From Blastococcus aurantiacus (GTDB taxonomy: Bacteria > Actinomycetota > Actinomycetes > Mycobacteriales > Geodermatophilaceae), in the NCBI RefSeq assembly GCF_900102425.1, contig NZ_FNBT01000006.1, forward strand, positions 124,001-188,000: a stretch of DNA of 64,000 nucleotides, in the 5' to 3' direction. Both the position numbers and the translations under genes were made by a program. Shown here piece after piece: positions 16,653 to 24,137 of the stretch. Numbering within the stretch: position 1 is the stretch's first letter; every line of letters begins with the position of its first letter. The notes under the pieces were generated by a model, which saw nothing but the letters and a program-made list of their open reading frames with translations, was not told where the DNA came from and ran no database searches.

Positions 16653-18253
16653 GGCGTGCGGGAGAGGTTGCAGACGACGAGAAGCGTGACGCCGTCCAGC
16701 GAGCGGGTGAACGCGTACACGTGCTCGTGCTCGGCCAGCAGCATGCCGAAGTCGCCCATCGCCACGACGGGGAGCTCGTGCCGCAGCGCGTGCAGCCGCC
16801 GGTAGTGCGCGAGCACCGACGACGGGTCGGTGCGCTGGGCGTCGGCGTTCCACTCCACGTGGTCGGGGTTGACGGCCAGCCACGGCGTGCCGGTGGTGAA
16901 GCCGGCGTGCGGAGAGGCGTCCCACTGGACCGGCGTGCGCGCGTTGTCCCGGCTCATCGTCCGGAGCGCGGCCAGCACCTCGTCCGCGTGGGCGCCGGCG
17001 GACACGGCCTGCACGGAGTGGTTGAGCGATTCGACGTCGGCGAACTCCTCCAGCGAGCGGAACGGGTAGTTCGCCATCCCGAGCTCCTGGCCCTGGTAGA
17101 CGTACGGCGTCCCGCGGTGCAGGTGCAGCAGGGTGGCCAGGCAGGTCGCCGAGTCACGCCGGAACTCCGGGGAGTCGTCCCCGAAGCGGGAGACCGCCCG
17201 CGGCTGGTCGTGGTTGTCCCAGTAGAGCGAGTTCCACCCCACGTCGGCCAGCCCCGCCTGCCAGCGGCCGAAGGAGGCTTTCAGGTCGCGCATCCGCAGC
17301 GGGTGGACGTCCCACTTCGACGTCCCGTGGTCCAGGCCCACGTGCTCGAACTGGAACACCATGTCCACCTCGGCCCGGGCCGGATCGGTGAACAGCCGCG
17401 CCTGCTCCACGGTCACGCCGGGCATCTCGCCGACGGTGAGGAACGCTCCGTTCCGTCCGGCGAACACCTCGCGGTGCATCTCCTGCAGGAACTCGTGGAT
17501 CCGCGGCCCGCACAGGAACGATCCGAAGCCGCTGCCCAGCGACGAACCGGGCAGCGGCGGGCCGTCGCGCAGCGAGCCGTCCGGGGCGACGTCCTTGCTG
17601 ATCATGTTGATGACGTCCATGCGGAACCCGTCGACCCCGCGGTCGAGCCACCACCGCATCATCTCGTACACCGCGTGCCTGACCTGCGGGTTCTCCCAGT
17701 TCAGGTCGGGCTGCCGGCGGTCGAACAGGTGCAGGTAGTACTCGCCGCTGGCCTCGTCGAGCTGCCAGACGGGCCCGGAGAAGAACGACTGCCAGTTCGT
17801 CGGCTCCGCGCCCGGATCGCCCGCCGCCATGCCGGGCCGCGGCGGCCGCCACCAGTACCAGTCGCGCTTGGGGGAGTCCTTCGACGAGCGGGACTCCACG
17901 AACCAGGGATGCGCGTCGCTGGTGTGGTTGACGACCAGGTCCATCAGCAGCTTCATCCCGCGCGCGTGCAGCGCCGCGATCAGCTCGTCGAGCTGGGCCA
18001 GGGAGCCGAAGAGCGGGTCGATGTCCTGGTAGTCGCTGATGTCGTAGCCGTTGTCGGCCTGCGGCGACGGGTAGACCGGCGAGAGCCAGAGGACGTCGAC
18101 GCCGAGGTCGGCCAGATGGTCCAGGCGCTGCAGGATGCCGCCGAGATCACCGATCCCGTCGCCGTTCGAGTCCATGAACGAGCGCGGGTAGACCTGGTAG
18201 ACGACCGCTCGCGTCCACCAGGCCTCCCCGCTGTGCTGAGGCGGGACGGTCAC
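16538..18253 (-). CDS. GH13 alpha-glucosidase / oligo-1,6-glucosidase
   Basis: A 571-residue alpha-amylase-family hydrolase. It begins WWTRAVVYQVYPRSFMDSNGDGIGDLGGI, then has the conserved regions DLVVNHTSD, QPDLNWENP, GFRMDVINM (nucleophile Asp), FLTVGEMPG (acid/base Glu) and WDNHDQPR (transition-state Asp). The QPDLNW segment and the overall length fit exo-acting glucosidases that cut alpha-1,4 or alpha-1,6 bonds in short oligosaccharides. No signal peptide is seen, so it is cytosolic. The GTG at 18253 is the only start close to the conserved N-terminus. Trehalose synthase is a less likely alternative. Confidence 0.9.
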   Translation of the reverse strand: MTVPPQHSGEAWWTRAVVYQVYPRSFMDSNGDGIGDLGGILQRLDHLADLGVDVLWLSPVYPSPQADNGYDISDYQDIDPLFGSLAQLDELIAALHARGMKLLMDLVVNHTSDAHPWFVESRSSKDSPKRDWYWWRPPRPGMAAGDPGAEPTNWQSFFSGPVWQLDEASGEYYLHLFDRRQPDLNWENPQVRHAVYEMMRWWLDRGVDGFRMDVINMISKDVAPDGSLRDGPPLPGSSLGSGFGSFLCGPRIHEFLQEMHREVFAGRNGAFLTVGEMPGVTVEQARLFTDPARAEVDMVFQFEHVGLDHGTSKWDVHPLRMRDLKASFGRWQAGLADVGWNSLYWDNHDQPRAVSRFGDDSPEFRRDSATCLATLLHLHRGTPYVYQGQELGMANYPFRSLEEFADVESLNHSVQAVSAGAHADEVLAALRTMSRDNARTPVQWDASPHAGFTTGTPWLAVNPDHVEWNADAQRTDPSSVLAHYRRLHALRHELPVVAMGDFGMLLAEHEHVYAFTRSLDGVTLLVVCNLSRTPYGLATLLPEAIGADLVLGNLPDAGDELRPWEARVLRL

Positions 18254-18279
18254 CCGCCCAGCCCAGCACGTCCCGGGGG

Positions 18280-18723
18280 TCAGTGCCAGTCGCTGATCAG
18301 CACATCGCGCGGGTCCGGCGCGCCCGTCCCCGTCTCCAGCAGCTGCTTGAGGCTGACCAGGTACGTGGCCCACTTGGTGCTGCAGTGGGACATGAACTCG
18401 ACCGGCTCGCGCCAGCCCTCGTGCCGGAACAGCACGATGGTCCAGTCGCCGTCCTGGCGGACGTCGAAGCGGACCTCGGTGCCGATCCACTCCTCGGGCC
18501 CGCCGACGACCTCCCAGCGGACCAGCCGGCCCGGATCGAGCTCGACGACCTCCATGTCGATCCCGCCGGGCCCGAACCGGAACTCGATGACGCCGCCGGG
18601 ATCGGTGTCCCCGGTGGTCTTCTCGGCCCACCAGCCGGACAGTCCGTCCAGCGTGGTGAGCGCGTCGTACACCCGCTGCGGCGACGAGTGCTCGACGCCG
18701 ACGCGGTGGAGGATGTCTGCCAT
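18280..18723 (-). CDS. SRPBCC (AHSA1-like) domain protein
   Basis: A 147-residue START/Bet v1-like protein. The pattern HSSPQRVYDALTTLDGLSGWWAEKTTGD, then a GGVIEFRFG strand and a WTIVLFRHEGWREP strand with a C-terminal helix (WATYLVSLKQLLETG), is typical of the AHSA1/SRPBCC family that binds hydrophobic ligands. It is the last gene of an SRPBCC-ArsR-SRPBCC operon, 14 bases after the ArsR gene. Ligand unknown. Confidence 0.85.
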   Translation of the reverse strand: MADILHRVGVEHSSPQRVYDALTTLDGLSGWWAEKTTGDTDPGGVIEFRFGPGGIDMEVVELDPGRLVRWEVVGGPEEWIGTEVRFDVRQDGDWTIVLFRHEGWREPVEFMSHCSTKWATYLVSLKQLLETGTGAPDPRDVLISDWH

Positions 18724-18737
18724 CTCCGTGGTCCCCT

Positions 18738-19097
18738 CTACTGCTTCTTCTCCGTGGATTGCTGTCCGTTCTCGTCCGCGCGGCGCTGGATCGTCTCGGC
18801 GATGCGCTTGATGCGGTGCAGGCGGGCGTCCCAGGCCGCGCCGACGTCGGCGAGCTGGGCGACCGCCCGCTCGAGCTGCTCGGGATCGACGCGGAACTGC
18901 TTCTCCCGGCCGATGGCGGTGGCATGCACGAGCCCGACCCGGTCGAGGACGACGAGGTGCTTGGCCACTGCCTGGCGCGTCACGGGAAGGTGCTCGCTCA
19001 GGCTGGTCGCCGTTCCGCCGCCCTCGCTCAGCAGCAGGTCGAGCATCCGCCGACGGGTCGGGTCGCCGATCGCCGACCAGAGGTCGTCGTCCACCAT
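18738..19097 (-). CDS. ArsR-family winged-helix regulator
   Basis: A 119-residue ArsR/SmtB-fold repressor without the usual metal-binding cysteines. The DNA-binding part is DDLWSAIGDPTRRRMLDLLL, then LSEHLPVTRQAVAKHLVVLDRVGLV (recognition helix TRQAVAKHL) and the wing REKQFRV. This subgroup commonly sits beside SRPBCC genes. The ATG at 19097 lies 5 bases after the upstream SRPBCC stop, and gives the standard family N-terminus; the longer frame to 19163 would overlap that gene. It probably binds the two GCAAC-N5-GTTGC palindromes at 19581-19643 and represses its own operon. Confidence 0.88.
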   Translation of the reverse strand: MVDDDLWSAIGDPTRRRMLDLLLSEGGGTATSLSEHLPVTRQAVAKHLVVLDRVGLVHATAIGREKQFRVDPEQLERAVAQLADVGAAWDARLHRIKRIAETIQRRADENGQQSTEKKQ

Positions 19098-19102
19098 CGC
19101 GG

Positions 19103-19564
19103 TCAGGCGCTCGCCCCGAGGCGGGCGGCGTACGCGGTGAGCCGGGGCAGGTAGTGGTCCCACCCGGTGACGTGGTCGGCGTGCTCGGCGGCGGCCTTGG
19201 CCTCGTCCCAGCCGCGCTCCCGGAAGCCGCTCTCGGTCATCCGCAGCCGCGTCCCGCTCCCGGCCGGCTCGAGCTCGAAGACGACGAGCATCGAGTTGTC
19301 GGGAGCGGCGACCTCACCCTCGGCGTGCGTCCAGCGGAAGGAGAAGAGCCGGTGGGGGACGGCGTCGACCACGGTGAACTGCACCCAGGTGCCGCCGTCC
19401 ACCGGGTCGCCGAAGCAGATCCGCCCGGCGCCACCGGGCACGACCGGGTACTCCGCCTCGTCGGGCCACCACTCGCGCACGTGCTCGGGGTTGCTCACCA
19501 CGTCGAAGACCATCTCCGGTGAGGCGTCGATGTGGAGCTCGCGCTCGATCGTTCCATGTTCCAT
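19103..19564 (-). CDS. SRPBCC (AHSA1-like) domain protein, first gene of the ArsR operon
   Basis: A 153-residue AHSA1/SRPBCC protein. Marks are IERELHIDASPEMVFDVVSNPEHVREWWPDEA, the GRICFGD strand and the C-terminal SGFRERGWDEAKAAAEHADHVTGWDHYLPRL helix (key: HVTGWDHYL). It starts at ATG 19564, just downstream of an operator that overlaps the predicted transcription start. It is followed by the ArsR gene 5 bases on. Confidence 0.85.
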   Translation of the reverse strand: MEHGTIERELHIDASPEMVFDVVSNPEHVREWWPDEAEYPVVPGGAGRICFGDPVDGGTWVQFTVVDAVPHRLFSFRWTHAEGEVAAPDNSMLVVFELEPAGSGTRLRMTESGFRERGWDEAKAAAEHADHVTGWDHYLPRLTAYAARLGASA

Positions 19565-19580
19565 GTCCCTGCCACCCTTC

Positions 19581-19643
19581 TGCAACGTTTGGTTGCAGGT
19601 GACGGTAGACCGGCTCACCCATCAGCGCAACCATCAGTTGCGC
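19581..19643 (-). promoter_or_regulatory. ArsR-regulated promoter with two GCAAC-N5-GTTGC operators
   Basis: Operator A is TGCAAC-N5-GTTGCA at 19581-19597; operator B is GCGCAAC-N5-GTTGCGC at 19625-19643, centres 45 bp apart. On the minus strand a TTGCGC -35 (19630-19625, inside operator B) and TACCGT -10 (19607-19602) have a 17-bp spacer, and operator A covers the expected start near 19595. This is a standard repression layout for the operon beginning at 19564. Confidence 0.7.
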
Positions 19644-19662
19644 GAAGTGGCGAAGGGCGGGA

Positions 19663-20052
19663 TCAGCCCTGCGGGAAGCCGTGGTGCACGGCCTCGACGT
19701 TGTTGCCGTCGAGGTCGCGGAAGAAGACGCCGTAGTAGCCGGGGTGGTACTCCGGCCACACGCGGGGCTCGTGCAGGATCTCCGCGCCCGCCTCCCGCGC
19801 CGCGGCGAACACGGCGTCGACGGCGTCGCGGGACGGCGCCGCCAGCGCCAGGTGCACCGGGCGGCTGCCCGGTCCCTCGAGCGGCGAGGTCCACAGCTGC
19901 GGCTGACCGGCCGGCCCCGCCAGGCCGATCACCGGACCGTGCGGGGTGTCGTACCGCATCATCTCGCGGACGCCGCACGGCGCGAAGACCCGCTCGTAGA
20001 AAGCCGCCGCCGCCGCGGCGTCGGCGCACTGCAGTCCCAGGTGGTCGATCAT
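19663..20052 (-). CDS. VOC (glyoxalase/bleomycin-resistance fold) protein
   Basis: A 129-residue vicinal-oxygen-chelate protein. It opens MIDHLGLQCADAAAAAAFYERVFAPCG and ends FRDLDGNNVEAVHHG, with His4 and Glu123-like positions (the HLGL and NNVEAV motifs) as likely metal ligands. The R-P-V-H-L-A-L strand near residue 70 supplies another histidine. The function is unknown; such proteins can be lyases, dioxygenases or resistance proteins. It is separated from the SRPBCC operon by the promoter at 19581-19643. Confidence 0.85.
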   Translation of the reverse strand: MIDHLGLQCADAAAAAAFYERVFAPCGVREMMRYDTPHGPVIGLAGPAGQPQLWTSPLEGPGSRPVHLALAAPSRDAVDAVFAAAREAGAEILHEPRVWPEYHPGYYGVFFRDLDGNNVEAVHHGFPQG

Positions 20053-20201
20053 GGCCGGACCGTAGCGACGGGGACCGACATCCGGCAGCCTGCGCGACGC
20101 CCTCCGATGAGAACCGGGGCGGCTGCCCGTCGTACTGCTGACGGCGCGCGACGACGCGCCACCCAGCCGGCCGAACCGGCCGCAGACCGAGGAGACCTCC
20201 C

Positions 20202-20603
20202 GTGCGCATGATCTTCATCAACCTCCCCGTCGCCGACCTGGCCCGGGCCAAGGCCTTCTACGGCGGCCTCGGGTTCGGCTTCGACGAGCAGTTCAGCGAC
20301 GAGCGGACGGCGTCGGTCGTCATCAGCGAGCAGATCGTCGCGATGCTCCTGACCCGCGACCGCTTCGCCGACTTCGTGCCCGGCGGTGCCGTGGGCGACC
20401 CGGCCCAGGCGACGACGGTGATCAACGCCGTGTCCGTCGATTCGCGCGACGAGGCCGACGACATGCTCGCCCGCGCCCTGGCCTCCGGCGGCAAGCCGTG
20501 GCAGCCGGCCCAGGATCACGGCTTCATGTACGGCACCAGCTTCACCGACCCGGACGGGCACGTCTGGGAGACCATGTGGATGGACCCGTCTGCGGTGCAG
20601 TGA
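20202..20603 (+). CDS. VOC-family protein (glyoxalase-like)
   Basis: A 133-residue VOC protein of the type MIFINLPVADLARAKAFYGGLGFGFDEQFSDE, ending FTDPDGHVWETMWMD. Proteins with this pattern are usually annotated as extradiol dioxygenase-like or lactoylglutathione lyase-like, with no established reaction. GTG 20202 follows GGAGACC; the ATG two codons later is an alternative. It stands alone between a VOC gene on the other strand and an FKBP gene. Confidence 0.85.
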   Translation: MRMIFINLPVADLARAKAFYGGLGFGFDEQFSDERTASVVISEQIVAMLLTRDRFADFVPGGAVGDPAQATTVINAVSVDSRDEADDMLARALASGGKPWQPAQDHGFMYGTSFTDPDGHVWETMWMDPSAVQ

Positions 20604-20680
20604 CCGCCCGGGCGACCTGCTCCGCGCGCTGATTGGATGGGTCGCGGCGCCGGGAGAGCCTCGGCGCAGGAGGGAGCACC

Positions 20681-21058
20681 GTGGCCGAGCTGCAGCGACC
20701 GGACGTCGAGCCGCCGACCGGACCCGCCCCCGACGACCTGGTGATCGAGGACCTCGTCGTCGGCGACGGTCCGGAGGCCAAGGCCGGCGACCTGATCAGC
20801 GCCCACTACGTCGGTGTCACCCACGACGGCGGCGAGCAGTTCGACGCCTCCTGGGACCGCGGCGACCCGCTGGAGTTCCGCCTCGGCGTCGGCATGGTCA
20901 TCCAGGGCTGGGACGAGGGCATGACCGGCATGAAGGTCGGCGGACGGCGCCGGCTGACCATTCCGCCGCACAAGGCCTACGGCGAGCGCGGTGCCGGCGG
21001 CGTCATCAAGCCCGGCGCGACGCTGGTCTTCGTCGTCGACCTGGTGGGCGTCCGCTGA
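20681..21058 (+). CDS. FKBP-type peptidyl-prolyl cis-trans isomerase
   Basis: A 125-residue single-domain FKBP that catalyses proline isomerisation during folding. The fold marks are all present: GDLISAHYVGVTHDGGEQFDASWDRG, PLEFRLGVGMVIQGWDEGMTGMKVGGRR, LTIPPHKAYGERG and the final strand ATLVFVVDLVGV. There is no signal peptide, so it is cytosolic. GTG 20681 has AGGAGGG six to twelve bases upstream; the ATG at 20633 is an unsupported extension. A hairpin terminator follows 6 bases after the stop. Confidence 0.93.
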   Translation: MAELQRPDVEPPTGPAPDDLVIEDLVVGDGPEAKAGDLISAHYVGVTHDGGEQFDASWDRGDPLEFRLGVGMVIQGWDEGMTGMKVGGRRRLTIPPHKAYGERGAGGVIKPGATLVFVVDLVGVR

Positions 21059-21063
21059 GCCGA

Positions 21064-21092
21064 GGCGGGGGGACCTGCGTCGTCCCCCCGCC
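21064..21092 (+). terminator. Hairpin terminator of the FKBP gene
   Basis: A perfect 11-bp stem (GGCGGGGGGAC / GTCCCCCCGCC) with a 7-base loop starts 6 bases after the FKBP stop codon. Confidence 0.8.
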
Positions 21093-21232
21093 GCTCGGGT
21101 GTCAGGCGGTAGCTCCAGTCGGCGACCAGCACCTCCCACGCGCCGGCCTGGACGCCGTCGAGCGCAGCCCGGGCCGCGACCACGCGTCGCCACCGCCTCT
21201 TGCCCTGTCCGGGTACGCGCCGAGTGCGATAT

Positions 21233-21279
21233 GTGCACGAACCGTCGTCCGCGGGCGCCCGGGACGACGGTTCGTGCAC
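21233..21279. repeat. Palindromic repeat copy 2 (GTGCAC-bounded)
   Basis: Left arm GTGCACGAACCGTCGTCC at 21233-21250, right arm 21262-21279, 18-bp perfect stem and 11-base loop. The first 17 bases are identical to the arm at 12490 while the loop differs. It lies in the 277-base gap between the FKBP and FrnE-like genes, which also holds the terminator at 21064; nothing else is recognisable in that gap. Confidence 0.85.
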
Positions 21280-21335
21280 GAACGGCGAGGAAGGGCCCCC
21301 GGAATGCTCGCAAGTTCGTCGAAGTTGCGACGGGC

Positions 21336-22028
21336 ATGCGCGTAGAGGTCTGGTCCGACGTCGTCTGTCCGTGGTGCTACGTCGGCAAGCGCCGGCTGGA
21401 GACCGCTCTGGAGCGGTTCCCTCACCGCGACCAGGTCGAGGTCGTCTGGCGTTCCTTCCAGCTCGACCCCACTGTCCCCGAGGGCGAGACGCACCCGACG
21501 CTGCCGGCGCTGGCCGCCAAGTACGGCGTCCCGGTCGAGCAGATGCGCGAGAACATGCGCGGGCTCGAGGAGACGGCGGCCGCCGAGGGGCTGGAATACC
21601 ACCTGGCCGACGGCGTCAGCGGCAACACCCTCCTGGCCCACGAGCTGCTGCACCTGGCCGCCGAGCACGGCAAGCGCAACGAGCTCAAGGAGCGCCTGCT
21701 GCACGCCTACTTCGAGGAGCAGCGCTCGGTCTTCGACGTCGAGTCGCTCGTGCCGCTCGCCGTCGAGGTGGGCCTGGACGAGGCCGAGGTTCGCGAGGCC
21801 CTGACCGACCGACGCTTCCGCGGGGCGGTCAGCGAGGACAGCGCGACGGCGATCGAGCTCGGTGCGCGGGGCGTCCCCTTCTTCGTCGTCGACCGGAAGT
21901 ACGGCGCCGCCGGTGCTCAGCCCGCCGAGCAGCTGCTGCAGATCCTCGAGCGCGCGTGGGCGGACGCGAACCCGCTCATCACGGTTCCGGCCGCCGACGG
22001 CTGCACCGACGACACCTGCGCCGTCTAG
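21336..22028 (+). CDS. FrnE-like DsbA-family oxidoreductase
   Basis: A 230-residue cytosolic thioredoxin-fold protein with the helical insertion of the DsbA/FrnE family. The active site is VVCPWCYVGK (Cys11, Cys14). The helical domain has ENMRGLEETAAAEGLEY and NTLLAHELLHLAAEHGK; the cis-Pro loop is ELGARGVPFFVVDRKY near residue 187, followed by GAQPAEQLLQIL. A second CX4C pair (CTDDTC) ends the protein and could be an extra redox centre. In Streptomyces FrnE belongs to frenolicin synthesis; in most actinobacteria the role is general disulfide handling. The ATG at 21336 gives the family start. Confidence 0.9.
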   Translation: MRVEVWSDVVCPWCYVGKRRLETALERFPHRDQVEVVWRSFQLDPTVPEGETHPTLPALAAKYGVPVEQMRENMRGLEETAAAEGLEYHLADGVSGNTLLAHELLHLAAEHGKRNELKERLLHAYFEEQRSVFDVESLVPLAVEVGLDEAEVREALTDRRFRGAVSEDSATAIELGARGVPFFVVDRKYGAAGAQPAEQLLQILERAWADANPLITVPAADGCTDDTCAV

Positions 22029-22043
22029 CGAGGTGTGCGTTTC

Positions 22044-22090
22044 GTGCACATTCCGTCGCCGGGGCCCGCCCGGGACGACGGAATGTGCAC
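22044..22090. repeat. Palindromic repeat copy 3, covarying variant
   Basis: Left arm GTGCACATTCCGTCG at 22044-22058 and right arm CGACGGAATGTGCAC at 22076-22090, 15-bp perfect stem, 17-base interior. Relative to the other copies GAA is replaced by ATT on the left and TTC by AAT on the right, so pairing is kept. It sits between convergent genes ending at 22028 and 22109. Confidence 0.85.
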
Positions 22091-22108
22091 ATGCGTGAGC
22101 GGCGAACG

Positions 22109-23071
22109 TCAGCCCATCAAGCGGGTCGCCGCGCGGAGGGCCTTCTCGGCGTCGGCGGTGAGCTCGCGGACGACGTCGGTCGCCGAGCGCTCCGCCGTCA
22201 CCAACCCCACCGCCTCGCCGGCGTAGAGCGGGGCGTGCGCCGGGTCCCCGGTGCGCCGCCCCTCCACCACGAGCCGGCGCGCGGCGTCGTCGTCCACCAA
22301 CTCGTCCTCCCGCCCGTGCCACGCCTGCGAGAAGTCGTTGACCAGCGCACGGCCGGGCCACCGCTCGGGCCACGGGATGCCCTCCGCCACGTCGAAGGCC
22401 CGGGTCAGCACCGTCTCGTCCCCGCTTGTCTCCCGAATCCGCTGCCGGGCCGCAGCGCCGTTGAGCCCCTCGGTGCACGACAGCAGCGCCGTGCCGATCC
22501 AGACGCCGGCCGCTCCTGCGACGAGCATCCCGGCCATGGCGCCGCCCGTGGCAATCCCCCCGCCGGCGACGACAGGCCGGTCGGTGAGGGTCAGGACCTC
22601 CTGCAGGAGCGGCAGCAGCGCCCGCTGACCGGTGTGCCCACCGGCCTCGGTGCCCTGGGCGACCAGGACGTCGACACCCGCCTCGAGCGCCCGGTGCGCG
22701 TCGGCGACGGTGTTCACCTGCGCCACGACCGCGATCCCCGCATCGTGCAGCGGGCCGACGTAGGGCTCCGGGTCGCCGAAGGACATCGACACCAGGCTCG
22801 GCTTCGCGGCGACCGTCGCCTCGAACAAGTCCGGCCGGTCGGCCAGCGTCCAGATCATCAGCCCGACGCCGAACGGCAGCTCGGCCTCGGCTGGGATCGC
22901 ACTCTCCGACGTCACGAAGTCGGCGCTGTGGCGCCCGCTCACGCCGATCATCCCCAGCCCGCCGGCCCGCGAGACGGCCGCGGCCAGCTCGCCGCCCGAG
23001 ACCCCGGCCATCGGTGCGCCGATGACCGGTGTCGTGAGGTCGAACCAGCGGGTCAGCGGCGTGCGGATCAC
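22109..23071 (-). CDS. NAD(P)H-dependent flavin oxidoreductase / nitronate monooxygenase family
   Basis: A 320-residue FMN-dependent TIM-barrel enzyme. The start TRWFDLTTPVIGAPMAGVSGGELAAAVSRAGGLGMIG is the family signature; the phosphate-binding part includes VLVAQGTEAGGHTG (catalytic His in GGHTG), PVVAGGGIATG and AAGVWIGTALLSC. Characterised relatives oxidise nitroalkane anions or reduce enoyl compounds, so the exact substrate is open. The GTG at 23071 starts the conserved N-terminus. It ends near palindrome copy 3. Confidence 0.87.
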   Translation of the reverse strand: MIRTPLTRWFDLTTPVIGAPMAGVSGGELAAAVSRAGGLGMIGVSGRHSADFVTSESAIPAEAELPFGVGLMIWTLADRPDLFEATVAAKPSLVSMSFGDPEPYVGPLHDAGIAVVAQVNTVADAHRALEAGVDVLVAQGTEAGGHTGQRALLPLLQEVLTLTDRPVVAGGGIATGGAMAGMLVAGAAGVWIGTALLSCTEGLNGAAARQRIRETSGDETVLTRAFDVAEGIPWPERWPGRALVNDFSQAWHGREDELVDDDAARRLVVEGRRTGDPAHAPLYAGEAVGLVTAERSATDVVRELTADAEKALRAATRLMG

Positions 23072-23106
23072 GGACCCATCGTGCCCTCGCGAGCGAGCCG
23101 GCGGTG

Positions 23107-24084
23107 TCAGGCCTGCTGGGGTGCAGGCCTCCTCGTGACGGCGGACCGCAGCATCGCCGGGACGATCCGGCGGTGGAAGGGGCGGACGAGTGCGAAGTAG
23201 AGCCGTCCGGGAGCGCCGTGGAAGGTCACCGTCGTCGTGAGCTGGAGGGACTCCGCCGCACCGCCGGACTGCAGCAGACGCAGGCTGACGCGGAAGTCCA
23301 GGTGCCGGTCGTCCAGACCCATGAGCACCTCGTGCTCACGACGGCCCAGCACCGGGAAACCCTCGAGCGTCTCGGCCCCCCAGGCTCCGCGCAGGCCCAG
23401 CGGGCGCACGAGGAGGTCGCGCAGTCGCAGCAGTCGTCGGACGATCACCGGTGGGGAGCCGAAGAGGAGCCGTCGCCAGACGTCGATGTCGGTGGACGCG
23501 CCAGGGGGCAGCGCGACGGTGAACGAGTCGGCGACGTCCGGTACGGCCCCGGCGAGCAGGCCGTCGGTGGGCGGTGCCGCGGCCTGGACGCGGCCGGCCC
23601 GGCGGTTCAGCCCGGCCATCCGGCGGAGCAGACGGACGTAGGGCGACCAGGGTGTGCGCTGCCGGCCGGGCTCGAACCGCTCGTGCACGCGGTCGAAGGC
23701 GTCCTCGACGACGGCGTCGTGGATGGAGCGGATCACCAGGGGCCACAGCAGGCGGGTGGCGCCGAGTGCACGGGCGGTCAGGTCGTGGCGCAGCAGCACG
23801 CCACCGCGCCGGGGCTGCACGTCGAAGGTGTGGGTGCCCTCGAGGCCGCAGGCGGGGTCGAACCGGAAGACGACGCGGCGACCGGGCTCGTACGTCTGGA
23901 CGTCGTAGCGGATGTCGCTGTGCCCGCCGACGGCGCCCTCGCCCAGCGGGCGGTCGAGTTCCATCGGCCACCAGAGGCCGCGCGGCCAGACGGCGTCGTC
24001 GACGCCACCGAGGGTGTCGAGGAGAGCGCCTACGGCGTGCGGCGATGCCGGGACGAAGCGTTCGTGGACGTTGTGGACCTGCAC
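23107..24084 (-). CDS. SRPBCC-DUF2867 two-domain protein
   Basis: A 325-residue protein with two lipid-binding-type folds. Residues about 1-140 resemble an SRPBCC domain (HERFVPASPHAVGALLDTLGG, then YEPGRRVVFRFDPACGLEGTHTFDV), and the second half is DUF2867-like, ending FHGAPGRLYFALVRPFHRRIVPAMLRS. Function unknown. The GTG at 24084 has an AGGTGG-type ribosome site five bases upstream; a GTG at 24093 is an alternative. It is divergent from a TetR gene across 26-57 bases that hold two palindromic operators, so it is almost certainly controlled by that regulator. Confidence 0.8.
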   Translation of the reverse strand: MQVHNVHERFVPASPHAVGALLDTLGGVDDAVWPRGLWWPMELDRPLGEGAVGGHSDIRYDVQTYEPGRRVVFRFDPACGLEGTHTFDVQPRRGGVLLRHDLTARALGATRLLWPLVIRSIHDAVVEDAFDRVHERFEPGRQRTPWSPYVRLLRRMAGLNRRAGRVQAAAPPTDGLLAGAVPDVADSFTVALPPGASTDIDVWRRLLFGSPPVIVRRLLRLRDLLVRPLGLRGAWGAETLEGFPVLGRREHEVLMGLDDRHLDFRVSLRLLQSGGAAESLQLTTTVTFHGAPGRLYFALVRPFHRRIVPAMLRSAVTRRPAPQQA

Positions 24085-24096
24085 GGGAACCACCTT

Positions 24097-24137
24097 CCAT
24101 ACGGGACCGTATGGCCCGTCCGTACGGTACCGTACGG
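24097..24137. promoter_or_regulatory. Twin TetR-type operators CCRTACGG-N2-CCGTAYGG
   Basis: Operator 1 is CCATACGG-ga-CCGTATGG at 24097-24114; operator 2 is CCGTACGG-ta-CCGTACGG at 24120-24137. Both are perfect 18-bp palindromes, centres 23 bp apart, in the divergent region between 24084 and the TetR gene. Two half-symmetric sites at about two helical turns fit cooperative binding by two TetR dimers. Confidence 0.8.

Noticed and set aside
15905..18811. 968-codon plus-strand open frame opposite GH13 and SRPBCC genes
   Set aside because: No motif was found; it is the complement of well-supported minus-strand genes.
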